NCBI GenBank assembly: GCA_002773985.1 | Contig: PEZW01000027.1 | Location: 1 to 32,271 of the forward strand | Direction: 5' to 3' | Length of the DNA: 32,271 bases | Source: Candidatus Berkelbacteria bacterium CG10_big_fil_rev_8_21_14_0_10_43_13 | Lineage (GTDB): Bacteria; Patescibacteriota; UBA1384; XYA2-FULL-43-10; 1-14-0-10-43-13 | In this document: positions 6,981 to 15,909 of the stretch, in pieces | How the letters are laid out: each line of letters begins with the position of its first letter | Position numbering within the stretch: position 1 is the first letter of the stretch | Position numbers and translations under genes: made by a program | The notes under the pieces: model-generated | The model's database searches: none | What the model saw: the letters and a program-made list of their open reading frames with translations, nothing else | What the model was told of the DNA's origin: nothing

Positions 6981-7035
6981 AAAATCAGCCTGACTTCCGA
7001 GCAGATTAGACTAATTTTGAGATCGATCAAATAAA
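6981..7035. repeat. Direct repeat, right copy (pseudo 3' end of csoR-like gene)
   Basis: This is a near-copy of 6186-6240, including the final codons and TAA of the csoR-like gene but not its body. The CGATCG palindrome at 7054-7095 follows 18 bases later. Confidence 0.9.
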
Positions 7036-7053
7036 GTTAATGGAATATAAATC

Positions 7054-7095
7054 AACATCAACAATTTCAAACGATCGTTTGAAATTGTTGATGTT
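7054..7095. repeat. 42-bp perfect palindrome centred on CGATCG (copy 1)
   Basis: The two 21-base halves are exactly complementary with no loop; the core is CAAACGATCGTTTG. It lies 18 bases after the right csoR repeat, so it may be the original csoR terminator, although no long T run follows. Similar CGATCG-centred palindromes occur at 14336-14377 and 31777-31812. Confidence 0.9.
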
Positions 7096-7139
7096 TGGCA
7101 ATTAGATTTAAATAATTTGAGATCAACCCTAAATACAAT

Positions 7140-7168
7140 CAAAACCACATCATAAAGATGCGGTTTTG
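7140..7168 (-). terminator. Terminator of the rpsO-pnp operon
   Basis: AAAACCGCATC and GATGTGGTTTT pair on the minus strand (one wobble) around a 5-base loop, 24 bases past the pnp stop. Confidence 0.8.
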
Positions 7169-7191
7169 GCTCACGCTATTTCAAATTTAAC

Positions 7192-9336
7192 TTAGGCGCG
7201 TTCGTTCTGGACGAGAGCCTTGATAGAGAGTGAGATGCGACCCTTCATCGGATCGACTTCGACGACCTTAGCAGTAACTGTTTGGCCGACTTTCAATTTA
7301 TCCGATACTCGCTCGACTCGCTCATCAGAAATCTGAGAAATATGAATCATACCGTCGAGCCGTGGTGAGATCGCCATGATAGCACCGATCTCTTTGCCGG
7401 TCATCCGATCTTTTTTTATTTCGATAATTTCGCCAGTGAGGATTTCACCGACCTTGATCTCGCGAGTCATCAGTTTGACTGTTTCTATCGCCTTAGCACC
7501 CATCTCTGGGTCAATCGAAGAAATCATCACAGTGCCGTCATCCTCGATATCGATGTTGGTGATCTCTTTGCCACCGCAATCTTCTACAATTTTTTTAATA
7601 TTTTTGCCACCCGGACCGATCAATTCGCCAATCTTATCAGGATTAATCTTAATTGATTCGATCTTCGGCGCGTACTTGGAAATTTCCGCTCGTGGTGCCA
7701 CGATGACTTCAAGCATAGCACCGAGAATTTCCATCCGGCCTTTCTTGGCCTGGCTCAATGTGTCGCGAACAATGTCATAAGTAAGACCGGTAATTTTGGT
7801 ATCCATCTGGATGGCAGTGACGCCGTCAGCGGTACCAGTCACCTTGAAGTCCATGTCACCGGCAAAATCTTCGAGACCCTGCAGGTCGGACAAAACGCGG
7901 TATTCTGAAGCGTCATCATTTGTCACCAACCCCATGGCGATACCGGCAACTGGTTTCTTGATCGGAACACCAGCGTCCATCAGAGCGAGAGTCGAACCGC
8001 AAGTGGCGGCCATCGAACTTGAGCCGTTTGAACTCAAGATCTCTGAAACGAGTCGAATAGTGTAAGGGAACGTCTCAGAGTCAGGAATCATCGGCTTGAG
8101 CGCTTTTTCAGCCAGATAGCCATGACCAATTTCACGTCGTCCAACGCCACGAACCGGCTTGACTTCACCGGTTGAATAAGGCGGGAAGTTGTAGTGATGC
8201 ATGAAACGCTTGGTCGATTCGCCCTCCATCGTGTCGATAAACTGCTCCATCCCCGGAGAAGCCAGCGTTGCTATAGTCAATGCCTGTGTTTGTCCGCGGG
8301 TAAATAGGGCCGAGCCGTGTGGTCTAGGCAAAACGCCAACCTCGACGTTGATCGGTCTGATTTCTTCCATTTCCCGATTGTCTGGTCGGATACCCTTAAC
8401 CAAGATCAAGCTTCGAATTTCTTTTTCAACAACTTTGGTGAAAGCGCCGGAGATTTCAACCTGTTTGTAATTACCTTCAAGCTGAGACAAAGCCTCCTCT
8501 TCGAAAGCCTTCAATTTTAATTTTCGTGCTGCTTCATCCATTTCCGCTAGAGCATCCTTGATCTTGTCAGCAACGAGGTTGTAGACTTCAGCATGAACGC
8601 CAACAATTTTTTCCTCAGCGGCCTCGGCGACTTGGCGTTGATGGTCCTCAGCAATTTTATGTTGGATTTCGATAGCTGCTTGCATTGCTTTGTGACCATA
8701 CTCCATCGCCTCAAAAATCTTTTCTTCAGGAACTTCGTTGGCTTCGGTCTCAATCATCATAATTCGCTCAGTATTGGCAGCAAAATTCAGATTCAGCGCT
8801 GATTTCTCGATCTCGTCTTCGGTCATATTTATGACAAACTGACCGTCGATCAAGCCGACGTTGATAGCGGCGATCGGACCCCTGAACGGTGCATTTGTCT
8901 GCATCAAAGCGGCAGAAGCGGCAACTGTTCCGATAGTCGCTAGGTCGATCGAGCCGTCATATGACAGCGCGGTGACCATGATCTGGACATCGTTGCGGTA
9001 AGATTTGGGGAACAGGGGACGAATCGGTCGATCAATTTTTCGTCCGGCCAGGATGGCACGGTCAGATGGGCGACCTTCACGTTTGATAAAGCGAGAACCG
9101 GAAATTTTGCCGGCAGCATAAAATCTCTCTTCAAATTCAACCATCAGAGGGAAATAATCCATGCCCTCTTTCGGCTCGGGATTTAAACAAACTGTCGCCA
9201 AAACGATCGTGTCCTCGTAGTGTGCCGTGATCGAACCGTTGGCCTGCCCGGCAAATTTGCCAGTCTCCAACGTTAATTTTTTACCACCAAAATCCACCTC
9301 GTAGGTGCGAGTCTTAAACTCGAGTTTCTTGATCAT
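7192..9336 (-). CDS. pnp: Polyribonucleotide nucleotidyltransferase (PNPase)
   Basis: PNPase is the phosphorolytic 3'-5' exoribonuclease of RNA turnover. The 714-aa protein has the full architecture: first RNase PH domain (GSRFIKREGRPSDRAILAGR), helical linker, second RNase PH domain (GHGYLAEKALKPMIP, SNGSSSMAATCGSTLALMDA), KH domain with the GPGGKNI loop and an S1 domain ending SLSIKAL. The length is normal. ATG 9336 (MIKKLEFKTRTYEV) is chosen, because the 27 codons upstream are translated family B repeat (IRSIRLIRAI) and not part of the family. It follows rpsO in the classical rpsO-pnp order, separated by a terminator hairpin and a repeat-rich spacer. Confidence 0.97.
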   Translation of the reverse strand: MIKKLEFKTRTYEVDFGGKKLTLETGKFAGQANGSITAHYEDTIVLATVCLNPEPKEGMDYFPLMVEFEERFYAAGKISGSRFIKREGRPSDRAILAGRKIDRPIRPLFPKSYRNDVQIMVTALSYDGSIDLATIGTVAASAALMQTNAPFRGPIAAINVGLIDGQFVINMTEDEIEKSALNLNFAANTERIMMIETEANEVPEEKIFEAMEYGHKAMQAAIEIQHKIAEDHQRQVAEAAEEKIVGVHAEVYNLVADKIKDALAEMDEAARKLKLKAFEEEALSQLEGNYKQVEISGAFTKVVEKEIRSLILVKGIRPDNREMEEIRPINVEVGVLPRPHGSALFTRGQTQALTIATLASPGMEQFIDTMEGESTKRFMHHYNFPPYSTGEVKPVRGVGRREIGHGYLAEKALKPMIPDSETFPYTIRLVSEILSSNGSSSMAATCGSTLALMDAGVPIKKPVAGIAMGLVTNDDASEYRVLSDLQGLEDFAGDMDFKVTGTADGVTAIQMDTKITGLTYDIVRDTLSQAKKGRMEILGAMLEVIVAPRAEISKYAPKIESIKINPDKIGELIGPGGKNIKKIVEDCGGKEITNIDIEDDGTVMISSIDPEMGAKAIETVKLMTREIKVGEILTGEIIEIKKDRMTGKEIGAIMAISPRLDGMIHISQISDERVERVSDKLKVGQTVTAKVVEVDPMKGRISLSIKALVQNERA

Positions 9337-9535
9337 ACCTTTTCTTTCTAGAAGACCAAGTTGTCTGGAAAAGGTAATTGCTCTAATTAGTCTAATTGAC
9401 CTAATTGCTCTAAACAAATCCCAAATCCCAATTTCTAATTGGTGCTTAGGGCTTGTTTAGGTTAATTAGAAATTAGGTTAATTAGGTTAATTAGGAACTA
9501 CCCAAACCGCTCTTTGAATCTTCTTTGTTAATTAA
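9337..9535. repeat. Family B repeat cluster between rpsO and pnp
   Basis: Many copies of CTAATTGACCTAATTG and GGTTAATTAGGTTAATTAG lie in both orientations, around a CAAATCCCAAATCCCAATTTC piece. The same CAAATCCCAAATCCCAA piece occurs (on the other strand) inside the polA nuclease gene at 24498-24520. Confidence 0.75.
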
Positions 9536-9568
9536 CTAAGAAAAGCAGGCGCACCTGCTTCGTCTTAG
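9536..9568 (-). terminator. Hairpin after rpsO
   Basis: AAGCAGG/CCTGCTT with a 4-base loop, extended by CTAAGA/TCTTAG, is followed by TTAATTAAC on the minus strand. It could terminate or protect the rpsO transcript while letting some reads through into pnp. Confidence 0.7.
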
Positions 9569-9572
9569 TAAA

Positions 9573-9851
9573 TTATTTCTTCAATCCTAAATCAGCAATC
9601 AACTTGGTGTACTTTTCTTCCTCAGTCTTGCGGAGGTAGTTCAGTAATCGGCGGCGTTTGCCGACCATCATCAAAAGTCCGCGGCGGGAATCAAAATCCT
9701 TTTTGTGATCTTTCAAGTGTTTGGTCAGATCAGAGACTTTCTTTGTCAAAATCGCGATCTGTACCTCTGTCGAGCCGGTATCGTCCTTGTGGGTCTGATA
9801 CTTCTTGATCAGATCCTCTCGACGATCCTTGTTTTCCTGTGATTCAGCCAT
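9573..9851 (-). CDS. rpsO: 30S ribosomal protein S15
   Basis: This 92-aa protein has the family hallmarks: [21 protein letters not shown], then [20 protein letters not shown] and LLNYLRK. S15 binds the central domain of 16S rRNA and bridge B4. ATG 9851 is chosen ([13 protein letters not shown]) with AAAAAAGGA just upstream; the longer frame to 9926 is translated leader. The gene is followed by pnp, a conserved pairing, and is preceded by a long structured leader with its own promoter at 10065-10093. Confidence 0.97.
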   Translation of the reverse strand: MAESQENKDRREDLIKKYQTHKDDTGSTEVQIAILTKKVSDLTKHLKDHKKDFDSRRGLLMMVGKRRRLLNYLRKTEEEKYTKLIADLGLKK

Positions 9852-10058
9852 TCCTTTTTTCCTTTCAGCCAGCAAGCAAAGCAAAACTTTACAATAACCA
9901 AACATCAAGATACAAGATACAAACAATATTCAGTATTCAACTTTCAAATATTTGAACCTTTGAAAATTGGAATTTGAAATTTGTTTGGTAATTGTTTCTT
10001 GTCTCTTGGTTATTGTGCGTTGCCTCGCACTGGTTTCTCCCTTGATTAGTTATTTGCT
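9852..10058 (-). promoter_or_regulatory. Long structured rpsO leader
   Basis: The predicted leader is about 205 bases. Its ends are complementary (AATAACCAA near 9895 with TTGGTTATT near 10007), and inner segments also pair (ACAAACAAT/ATTGTTT). A GTGCG/CGCAC hairpin sits at 10015-10030. It contains family C units (AAGATACAAGATACAA). S15 is known to autoregulate through leader structures, so this leader is a candidate, but no specific known motif is recognised. Confidence 0.4.
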
Positions 10059-10064
10059 TTTATA

Positions 10065-10093
10065 GTTATAACAAAATTTGAGCTAAAAAGCAA
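10065..10093 (-). promoter_or_regulatory. rpsO promoter
   Basis: On the minus strand TTGCTT (10088-10093), a 17-base spacer and TATAAC (10065-10070). Confidence 0.6.
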
Positions 10094-10125
10094 TCTTATA
10101 TTAGATTACATTAAATTAATTCCAA

Positions 10126-10159
10126 CCAAGCCTCGTACCCGTTTGGGCAGGAGACCTGG
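10126..10159 (-). terminator. Hairpin downstream of orphan cassette 3
   Basis: On the minus strand CCAGGTCTC-C-TGCCC pairs with CGGGTACGAGGCTTGG (15 positions, one C-C mismatch, a few wobbles) around a short AAAC loop, and TTGGAATTAATTT follows. It lies 28 bases beyond the gene's stop codon. Confidence 0.6.
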
Positions 10160-10187
10160 CGGATCACAAGCGGTGACGCCGATGAAG

Positions 10188-10469
10188 TCACCCGCCCAAA
10201 GAGAGATTGAGGCTCCCGGGGTTGAGCAGGTAAACCATCCCGTCGATGTACCGGCCGAAGATCACATCAGCATGGAAGAGCACCCATGATCTGCCGTCTT
10301 CGTTGACAGGGGAGAGGAGCTTCTGGTGCATGTTGATGCCAGGTTGGCCCCAGACGCACCAGAACACTTCGCGGGTGTCAAACAGGCAGAATAGATTGCC
10401 CCTGGCTAGACGTCTGGCCATCATACTTCTCCCGCTGGTCCCCAGGGGCACAGTCATTTGATTTGCCAT
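10188..10469 (-). CDS. Orphan protein, GC-rich single-gene cassette 3 (93 aa)
   Basis: The family is not recognised. The small protein starts MANQMTVPLGTSGRSMMARR and is rich in Trp, Phe and Gly with no membrane span; FCLFDTREVFWCVWGQPG is its most distinctive stretch. ATG 10469 is chosen over an in-frame start at 10508; AAAGGC lies upstream. GC content is clearly above that of rpsO and capA on either side. It shares minus-strand orientation, isolation and a following hairpin with the orphan genes at 2453, 6333 and 30877. Coding status is less certain than for the longer cassettes. Confidence 0.55.
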   Translation of the reverse strand: MANQMTVPLGTSGRSMMARRLARGNLFCLFDTREVFWCVWGQPGINMHQKLLSPVNEDGRSWVLFHADVIFGRYIDGMVYLLNPGSLNLSLGG

Positions 10470-10621
10470 GTTCCAGTGCCTTTCGCCGCCTCGTCTCTGG
10501 AGGGGCAAGTTGAATTAAATATATTAATCCAATTTGCCACTTCAGAATCGGACAATTTCTACCTCTATCTATAACATAAATTGATTATATGCGCAACGGT
10601 CTGCACTGTCGAAAGATTGAC

Positions 10622-10663
10622 CGGTCCCATAAATACAAACGGCCGTTGTAAAAAATGGGATCG
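10622..10663. other. Inverted repeat upstream of capA
   Basis: CGGTCCCAT (10622-10630) and ATGGGATCG (10655-10663) pair with one wobble and enclose the self-complementary ACGGCCGT. The remaining 10510-10756 spacer has no gene; it carries GGGAATACGGGAATT near 10680. Confidence 0.5.
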
Positions 10664-10744
10664 AAAAACCGCGAAGTTACGGGAATACGGGAATTAAAGA
10701 GGGGAGAATGGGTTGCAATGACGAAAAAATTACGAAATTAGGCG

Positions 10745-10750
10745 TATAAT
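10745..10750 (+). promoter_or_regulatory. -10 element (TATAAT) immediately before capA
   Basis: A perfect TATAAT ends 6 bases before the ATG at 10757, so transcription would start at the initiation codon (leaderless mRNA). No convincing -35 box is seen at the right distance. Confidence 0.45.
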
Positions 10751-10756
10751 GGAAGT

Positions 10757-11854
10757 ATGAAAAAGAAAAGTATGAAAAAGAAAAAGCGGGGTGGACGGAT
10801 TCTAATTTTAATTGGCATCGCTATTGCAGCCGTATTTTGTTATTTAGTCCCAAAAGCTATTGCGCCAGAGGGCAAAAACGCGGTATCACTAAAAGTTGAT
10901 GATAGCTCTGTTATTGATCCGACGACCTCAACCGCGATACCGACCGTGCCGGACACAACAACTTTCACCTTTGCCGGAGATATGATGTTCGACCGTTATG
11001 TCAATCATAGTTTCAAAAATATTGGTCTCGATCATGTTTTCGACAATCTCGACAAAACATTATTTTCGAATTCTGATATTCGTTTTGCCAATCTCGAAGG
11101 GCCGATCAGTGCCGAGCCGATCGTCGATGATCATCCGGCACGATCGCTCGTTTTCAATATGCCACCGACGACAATCTCGGCGCTAAATGTTCTGAGTTTA
11201 AACGGTGTGTCACTTGCCAATAATCACACTCTCAATGCAGGAAATTCCGGTTTTGACACGACAAAACAACAATTAGATTCGGTTGACATCGGATACGCTG
11301 GTACGCAAAACGGCTTTAGCGAAGACAACAATATCATCAGATACAATACGACAATCCCAGTCGCCATCATCTGTGTCGATTATCTGGCATATTCAAACAA
11401 TGCCAAAATCACCGCGGCGATTCAGGCCGAAAAGGCAAAAGGGGAATTCGTCATCATTTTCCCGCACTGGGGAACAGAATATTCCATTACTCACACGACG
11501 AGCCAGGAAACCGCCGCCAAGACTTGGATCGATGCCGGCGCCGATCTCGTCGTAGGCAGTCATCCCCACGTCGTCGAGGACGTCGATATTTACAAAAACA
11601 AGCCGATTATTTATTCACTTGGAAATTTCGTCCTCGATCAAACTTTCTCAGCCGACACCCAGCAAGGTCTCATCGTTTCCGGTACGATTACCGCTGAAAA
11701 ATTAGAATTAAAAATTATCCCGATTCAATCAATCAAACTTTATCCACAACTGGCAACGGATACAATAAAAAATGCGATGCTGTCGCGAATTTTGAGTTCA
11801 CAAAACCTGACGCCATTTCTCTCAAATGGCGACACGATTTTGGTAGAACGATGA
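10757..11854 (+). CDS. CapA/PGA_cap-family metallophosphatase-like protein, membrane anchored
   Basis: The N-terminus is very basic (MKKKSMKKKKRGGR) followed by one transmembrane helix at about residues 15-34, so the domain should face outward. The CapA domain begins at about residue 70 with FTFAGDMMFDR and continues with FANLEGPIS, SLANNHTLNAG, IFPHWGTEY, GSHPHVVEDVDIY and YSLGNFVLDQ. These are the conserved metal-ligand motifs of the poly-gamma-glutamate capsule protein family, whose fold is a calcineurin-like phosphoesterase. A role in surface polymers is likely but the substrate is unknown. The gene ends directly against the stop codon of the convergent gene (11854/11855, no spacer). Confidence 0.9.
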   Translation: MKKKSMKKKKRGGRILILIGIAIAAVFCYLVPKAIAPEGKNAVSLKVDDSSVIDPTTSTAIPTVPDTTTFTFAGDMMFDRYVNHSFKNIGLDHVFDNLDKTLFSNSDIRFANLEGPISAEPIVDDHPARSLVFNMPPTTISALNVLSLNGVSLANNHTLNAGNSGFDTTKQQLDSVDIGYAGTQNGFSEDNNIIRYNTTIPVAIICVDYLAYSNNAKITAAIQAEKAKGEFVIIFPHWGTEYSITHTTSQETAAKTWIDAGADLVVGSHPHVVEDVDIYKNKPIIYSLGNFVLDQTFSADTQQGLIVSGTITAEKLELKIIPIQSIKLYPQLATDTIKNAMLSRILSSQNLTPFLSNGDTILVER

Positions 11855-12481
11855 CTAGTTTGCTTTGAATGATGAACTAACACTATCAAAACCAAGATCC
11901 TTGTTCACGAGATCCGCGGGGCCATCCTGCCAGTGAGAGATGGTAAAAACGTAATTAGCGTTCTCGTCGATCTTGCTTTGAGATTCCGGCGTGTCATCAC
12001 TTGCCACCACATTCCATTGTGCTTTGGTATAGACGCCGATCGCAAGCGGAGCTCCACTTCCTTTAGCGCAAATACTGTCATTCCATGTCTTGTCAGTTGA
12101 AGTCAGACAAAAATAGAGTGATTTTGTTTGAGAATCAGAGGTCGGAGTTTTCGAGACTAGGACATAATTTTTCCAATTGTCATTTGGAAAAGTAAACGAA
12201 AAGCCGTATGTTGAGTTTGCGTAGCTTTTCCAATCAGTTGTTGCAGTTACAACTGCCGGAGTTGTGCTCGAAGTAGTTACCGTGCCTGAATAACTTGTCG
12301 CCGCTTGTGCCGTTGCCAATGCTGTCTCAGTATTGGAGACTTTTTTGTTCAAATCATCAATCTGTGCTTGCAAATCGTTCTTGTCTGTCGTTGCATTTTT
12401 ATTTACCAAATAATACGTCGCACCACCGACAATTCCGCCGGTCACAATCACTACAATTAATCCTTTAATCCATGGTTTCAT
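11855..12481 (-). CDS. Membrane-anchored protein with coiled coil and C-terminal PsbP-like domain (208 aa)
   Basis: There is one N-terminal membrane helix (residues 5-26), a short coiled coil (LQAQIDDLNKKVSNTETALA, about 38-57), a Ser/Thr linker and a C-terminal domain from about residue 83 starting YANSTYGFSFTFPNDNWKNY. That opening resembles the PsbP/MOG1-type fold found in many exported CPR proteins; the match is by pattern only. Two cysteines (CLTS..., SICAK) could form a disulfide outside the cell. GGGGAGA provides a strong SD site. It follows a coiled-coil gene by 12 bases and probably belongs to the eno transcript. Confidence 0.7.
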   Translation of the reverse strand: MKPWIKGLIVVIVTGGIVGGATYYLVNKNATTDKNDLQAQIDDLNKKVSNTETALATAQAATSYSGTVTTSSTTPAVVTATTDWKSYANSTYGFSFTFPNDNWKNYVLVSKTPTSDSQTKSLYFCLTSTDKTWNDSICAKGSGAPLAIGVYTKAQWNVVASDDTPESQSKIDENANYVFTISHWQDGPADLVNKDLGFDSVSSSFKAN

Positions 12482-12493
12482 TTGTCTCCCCGA

Positions 12494-12850
12494 TTAACAT
12501 TTTATTGTTTTTATTTGTCGCTCTAAAATTGCGACCCTGTTTTTGATTTTTTCAAGTTCGCTCAGTGCAAGATCATTATCTTCAAAAGTGCGTTTTTCGA
12601 TTGCATCAAGTCTACTATTAATTTTGTTAATTTCACGCCATAGCCGCTCGAAGTTTAGATCAGTTTTTGTTTCAAAATCATCAAATCTTTTTTCCAATCT
12701 ATTGAACCGCTGGTCGACCCCTTTGAACTGCTGGTCAATTTTTGCAAAGTTTTTATTTACTTCACCAAATTGTTCTGAGACATGACCAAACTCCCTGGCA
12801 ATCATTATTGCTAAGTCATCGATCGTCATCTTGGAATTTTCTATGGGCAT
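12494..12850 (-). CDS. Coiled-coil protein (118 aa)
   Basis: Almost the whole chain is predicted coiled coil with heptad-like repeats (FGEVNKNFAKIDQQFKGVDQ, LEKRFDDFETKTDLNFERL, IKNRVAILERQIK). There is no membrane segment. Such small proteins are common in CPR genomes and are of unknown function. The gene lies 43 bases after eno and 12 bases before the membrane-protein gene on the same strand, which suggests co-transcription. A partnership with the neighbouring coiled-coil membrane protein is possible but unproven. Confidence 0.75.
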   Translation of the reverse strand: MPIENSKMTIDDLAIMIAREFGHVSEQFGEVNKNFAKIDQQFKGVDQRFNRLEKRFDDFETKTDLNFERLWREINKINSRLDAIEKRTFEDNDLALSELEKIKNRVAILERQIKTIKC

Positions 12851-12893
12851 AATAATATTTTAGATTGAATTTTCGTAAATTACAATTTTCGTG

Positions 12894-14216
<1,323 letters not shown>

Positions 14217-14280
14217 TTACATTTATATGAAAAACAACTTCGCTCAATCTTTATTTTCGCGACACAAACTGCTTGCTACT

Positions 14281-14286
14281 ATTATA
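14281..14286 (-). promoter_or_regulatory. -10 element upstream of eno
   Basis: TATAAT on the minus strand, 77 bases from the eno start; only a weak -35 candidate precedes it. Confidence 0.45.
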
Positions 14287-14335
14287 GTACACTTTTGACT
14301 AAAAAATTAAAGGAGACAAAGCAAATGTTGAAAAA

Positions 14336-14377
14336 AAATTCTACAAAAATGGACGATCGTCCATTTTTGTAGAATTT
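14336..14377 (-). terminator. 42-bp CGATCG-centred palindrome (copy 2), probable terminator of the DHH gene
   Basis: It is a perfect 21+21-base palindrome with core ATGGACGATCGTCCAT and arms TTCTACAAAA. On the minus strand it is followed by a run of eight T, so it can terminate the DHH gene ending at 14438. An outer pair AATGTTG/CAACATT extends the symmetry. The core and arms are shared with the palindrome at 31777-31812. Confidence 0.85.
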
Positions 14378-14437
14378 GTACAACATTATCATTGCTTTAA
14401 TAGCAATTGTATTAGGGTTTTTGACTAAGATTTTTTG

Positions 14438-15592
14438 TTAAATTTTATTTTGGCTGGTCATCTGATATTCTTTTATTTTTGAGATAATCATGTTGGATGA
14501 TTTTTCCAGTGAGGAATTATCGATTTGAAAAGCCGCCGCCATCGCATGACCGCCACCGCCAAAGAGTTTGGCGATGACTGCGACATCAGTATTTTTGTTG
14601 GTCGAGCGGAGTGAGCCGTGAACATCACCGTTTTTTTCAGTTAGTAGCAGGGCGAAGTCGACATTTGCCGCGGTCTTGAGCAATTCGTCGATGACGCCGG
14701 ACGATTCTGTCTCGGCCGCACCGCATTCTAGATAATCCTTTTTGTAAATCTGGGTCCAGACAAAGTGGTCGCCGCGTTCATCGCGAAGATTTGACAGAGC
14801 TCGCCCCCACAGGCGCAGTGTCGAGAGTGGCTTCGTCTTGTAAATATATTTGATGATGTCTTGCTGACGAGCGCCGAAGGCAACTAGTTGTGCCGCGACA
14901 GTCAGCGATTTTGGTGTCGTATTGTTATTTTGAAATGAATTTGTGTCGGTGATGATGCCGGTCAGAAGTGCAGTGGCGATATCTTCGTCAATAAATTTCG
15001 GATCACCGGTCAGAGCTTCGAGGACGGAAACGAGAACTTCCGAGGTCGAAGTTGCGGTCATATCAACCAAATTGATTTTGCCAAATTGATCGTTGCCAGC
15101 GTGATGGTCGAGATTGATGACAGGGATTTCGTAAAAAATTTCCGGATTTTTTTCATATGGCGAGCCGATTCTCTCAAGATCAGTCGAGTCAAGAACGACA
15201 ACAGCTTCGAAATTAAACGAGCCATCGGCAGCCGTGACCATTTCTTTGGTGAAATTTCCCGTTGCTGGTGTGACTATAATATTGAGTTTGTCTCCGACAA
15301 CCTTGTACATAACTTTATCGGCCTTGACCTGAGAGACGTCGAGTGAAATGACGAAATCACGACCAGTCGAAAAGTTCTGACTGATTTTCTTGATCTGAGG
15401 TAAATATTCGAAAACAGATGGTGCCGGATCGTTGCAAACAGCGACGACGTCTTTGCCCAATTTTTTTAAGGAGAGATACAACGCCAAAATACTACCGATC
15501 GCATCTCCATCGGGATTTTTGTGGGTGAGAAGCAAGATCCGCTGTTTGGTCTTCAGCATCTCGACAACTTGTTGTTTGGGTGATAATTCCAT
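14438..15592 (-). CDS. DHH/DHHA1 phosphoesterase, NrnA-like
   Basis: The protein has both domains of the NrnA (nanoRNase/pAp phosphatase) type: the DHH domain with HKNPDGDAIGS near the N-terminus, a later DHHAGND motif (about residue 167) and a DHHA1 domain ending GGGGHAMAAAF. Related enzymes degrade short oligoribonucleotides, pAp or cyclic dinucleotides; the exact substrate cannot be read from sequence. ATG 15592 (MELSPKQQ) is preferred to a GTG at 15601 because the family starts near there; no SD site is evident. It is upstream of eno but separated by a palindromic terminator. Confidence 0.9.
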   Translation of the reverse strand: MELSPKQQVVEMLKTKQRILLLTHKNPDGDAIGSILALYLSLKKLGKDVVAVCNDPAPSVFEYLPQIKKISQNFSTGRDFVISLDVSQVKADKVMYKVVGDKLNIIVTPATGNFTKEMVTAADGSFNFEAVVVLDSTDLERIGSPYEKNPEIFYEIPVINLDHHAGNDQFGKINLVDMTATSTSEVLVSVLEALTGDPKFIDEDIATALLTGIITDTNSFQNNNTTPKSLTVAAQLVAFGARQQDIIKYIYKTKPLSTLRLWGRALSNLRDERGDHFVWTQIYKKDYLECGAAETESSGVIDELLKTAANVDFALLLTEKNGDVHGSLRSTNKNTDVAVIAKLFGGGGHAMAAAFQIDNSSLEKSSNMIISKIKEYQMTSQNKI

Positions 15593-15594
15593 AA

Positions 15595-15724
15595 TAATCA
15601 CGAAAATACTAAATCATACAAAAATACAAACAGCCGCTTAATGATATTCACGAAATGAAATTTTACCTGAATACAAAGTTTTTCAAAGTTTTGTATTTTG
15701 GTATTTTTCGTATTTTCGTGATTG
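15595..15724. repeat. Family E inverted repeat pair, about 130 bp
   Basis: The left arm (AATCACGAAAATAC..., 15595-15630) and right arm (...GTATTTTCGTGATT, 15690-15724) are imperfectly complementary over about 34 bases. Related units occur at about 5955-5993 and 18338-18377. It fills much of the 15593-15909 spacer; the remainder shows no gene. Confidence 0.65.
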
Positions 15725-15909
15725 TTTTGGTAACTCGGGGAAACGCTCTAATGTAGCACCTATCGAGATAAAAAGCAAGACAAAAGGGGCTGTAAATTTA
15801 TTATGTTCAAAACAGGCAACTTGGAGTATAGTTTACTAAACATTTTTCCAAATCTTTGCTATCCTAAATACAGGATTTAATATTCTTAATTCATAAAAAA
15901 GGAGTGCAA

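Noticed and set aside
9337-9417. N-terminal extension of PNPase up to 9417
   Set aside because: The extra 27 codons are translated family B repeat (RAIRSIRLIRAI); PNPase homologues start at the MIKKLEF position.
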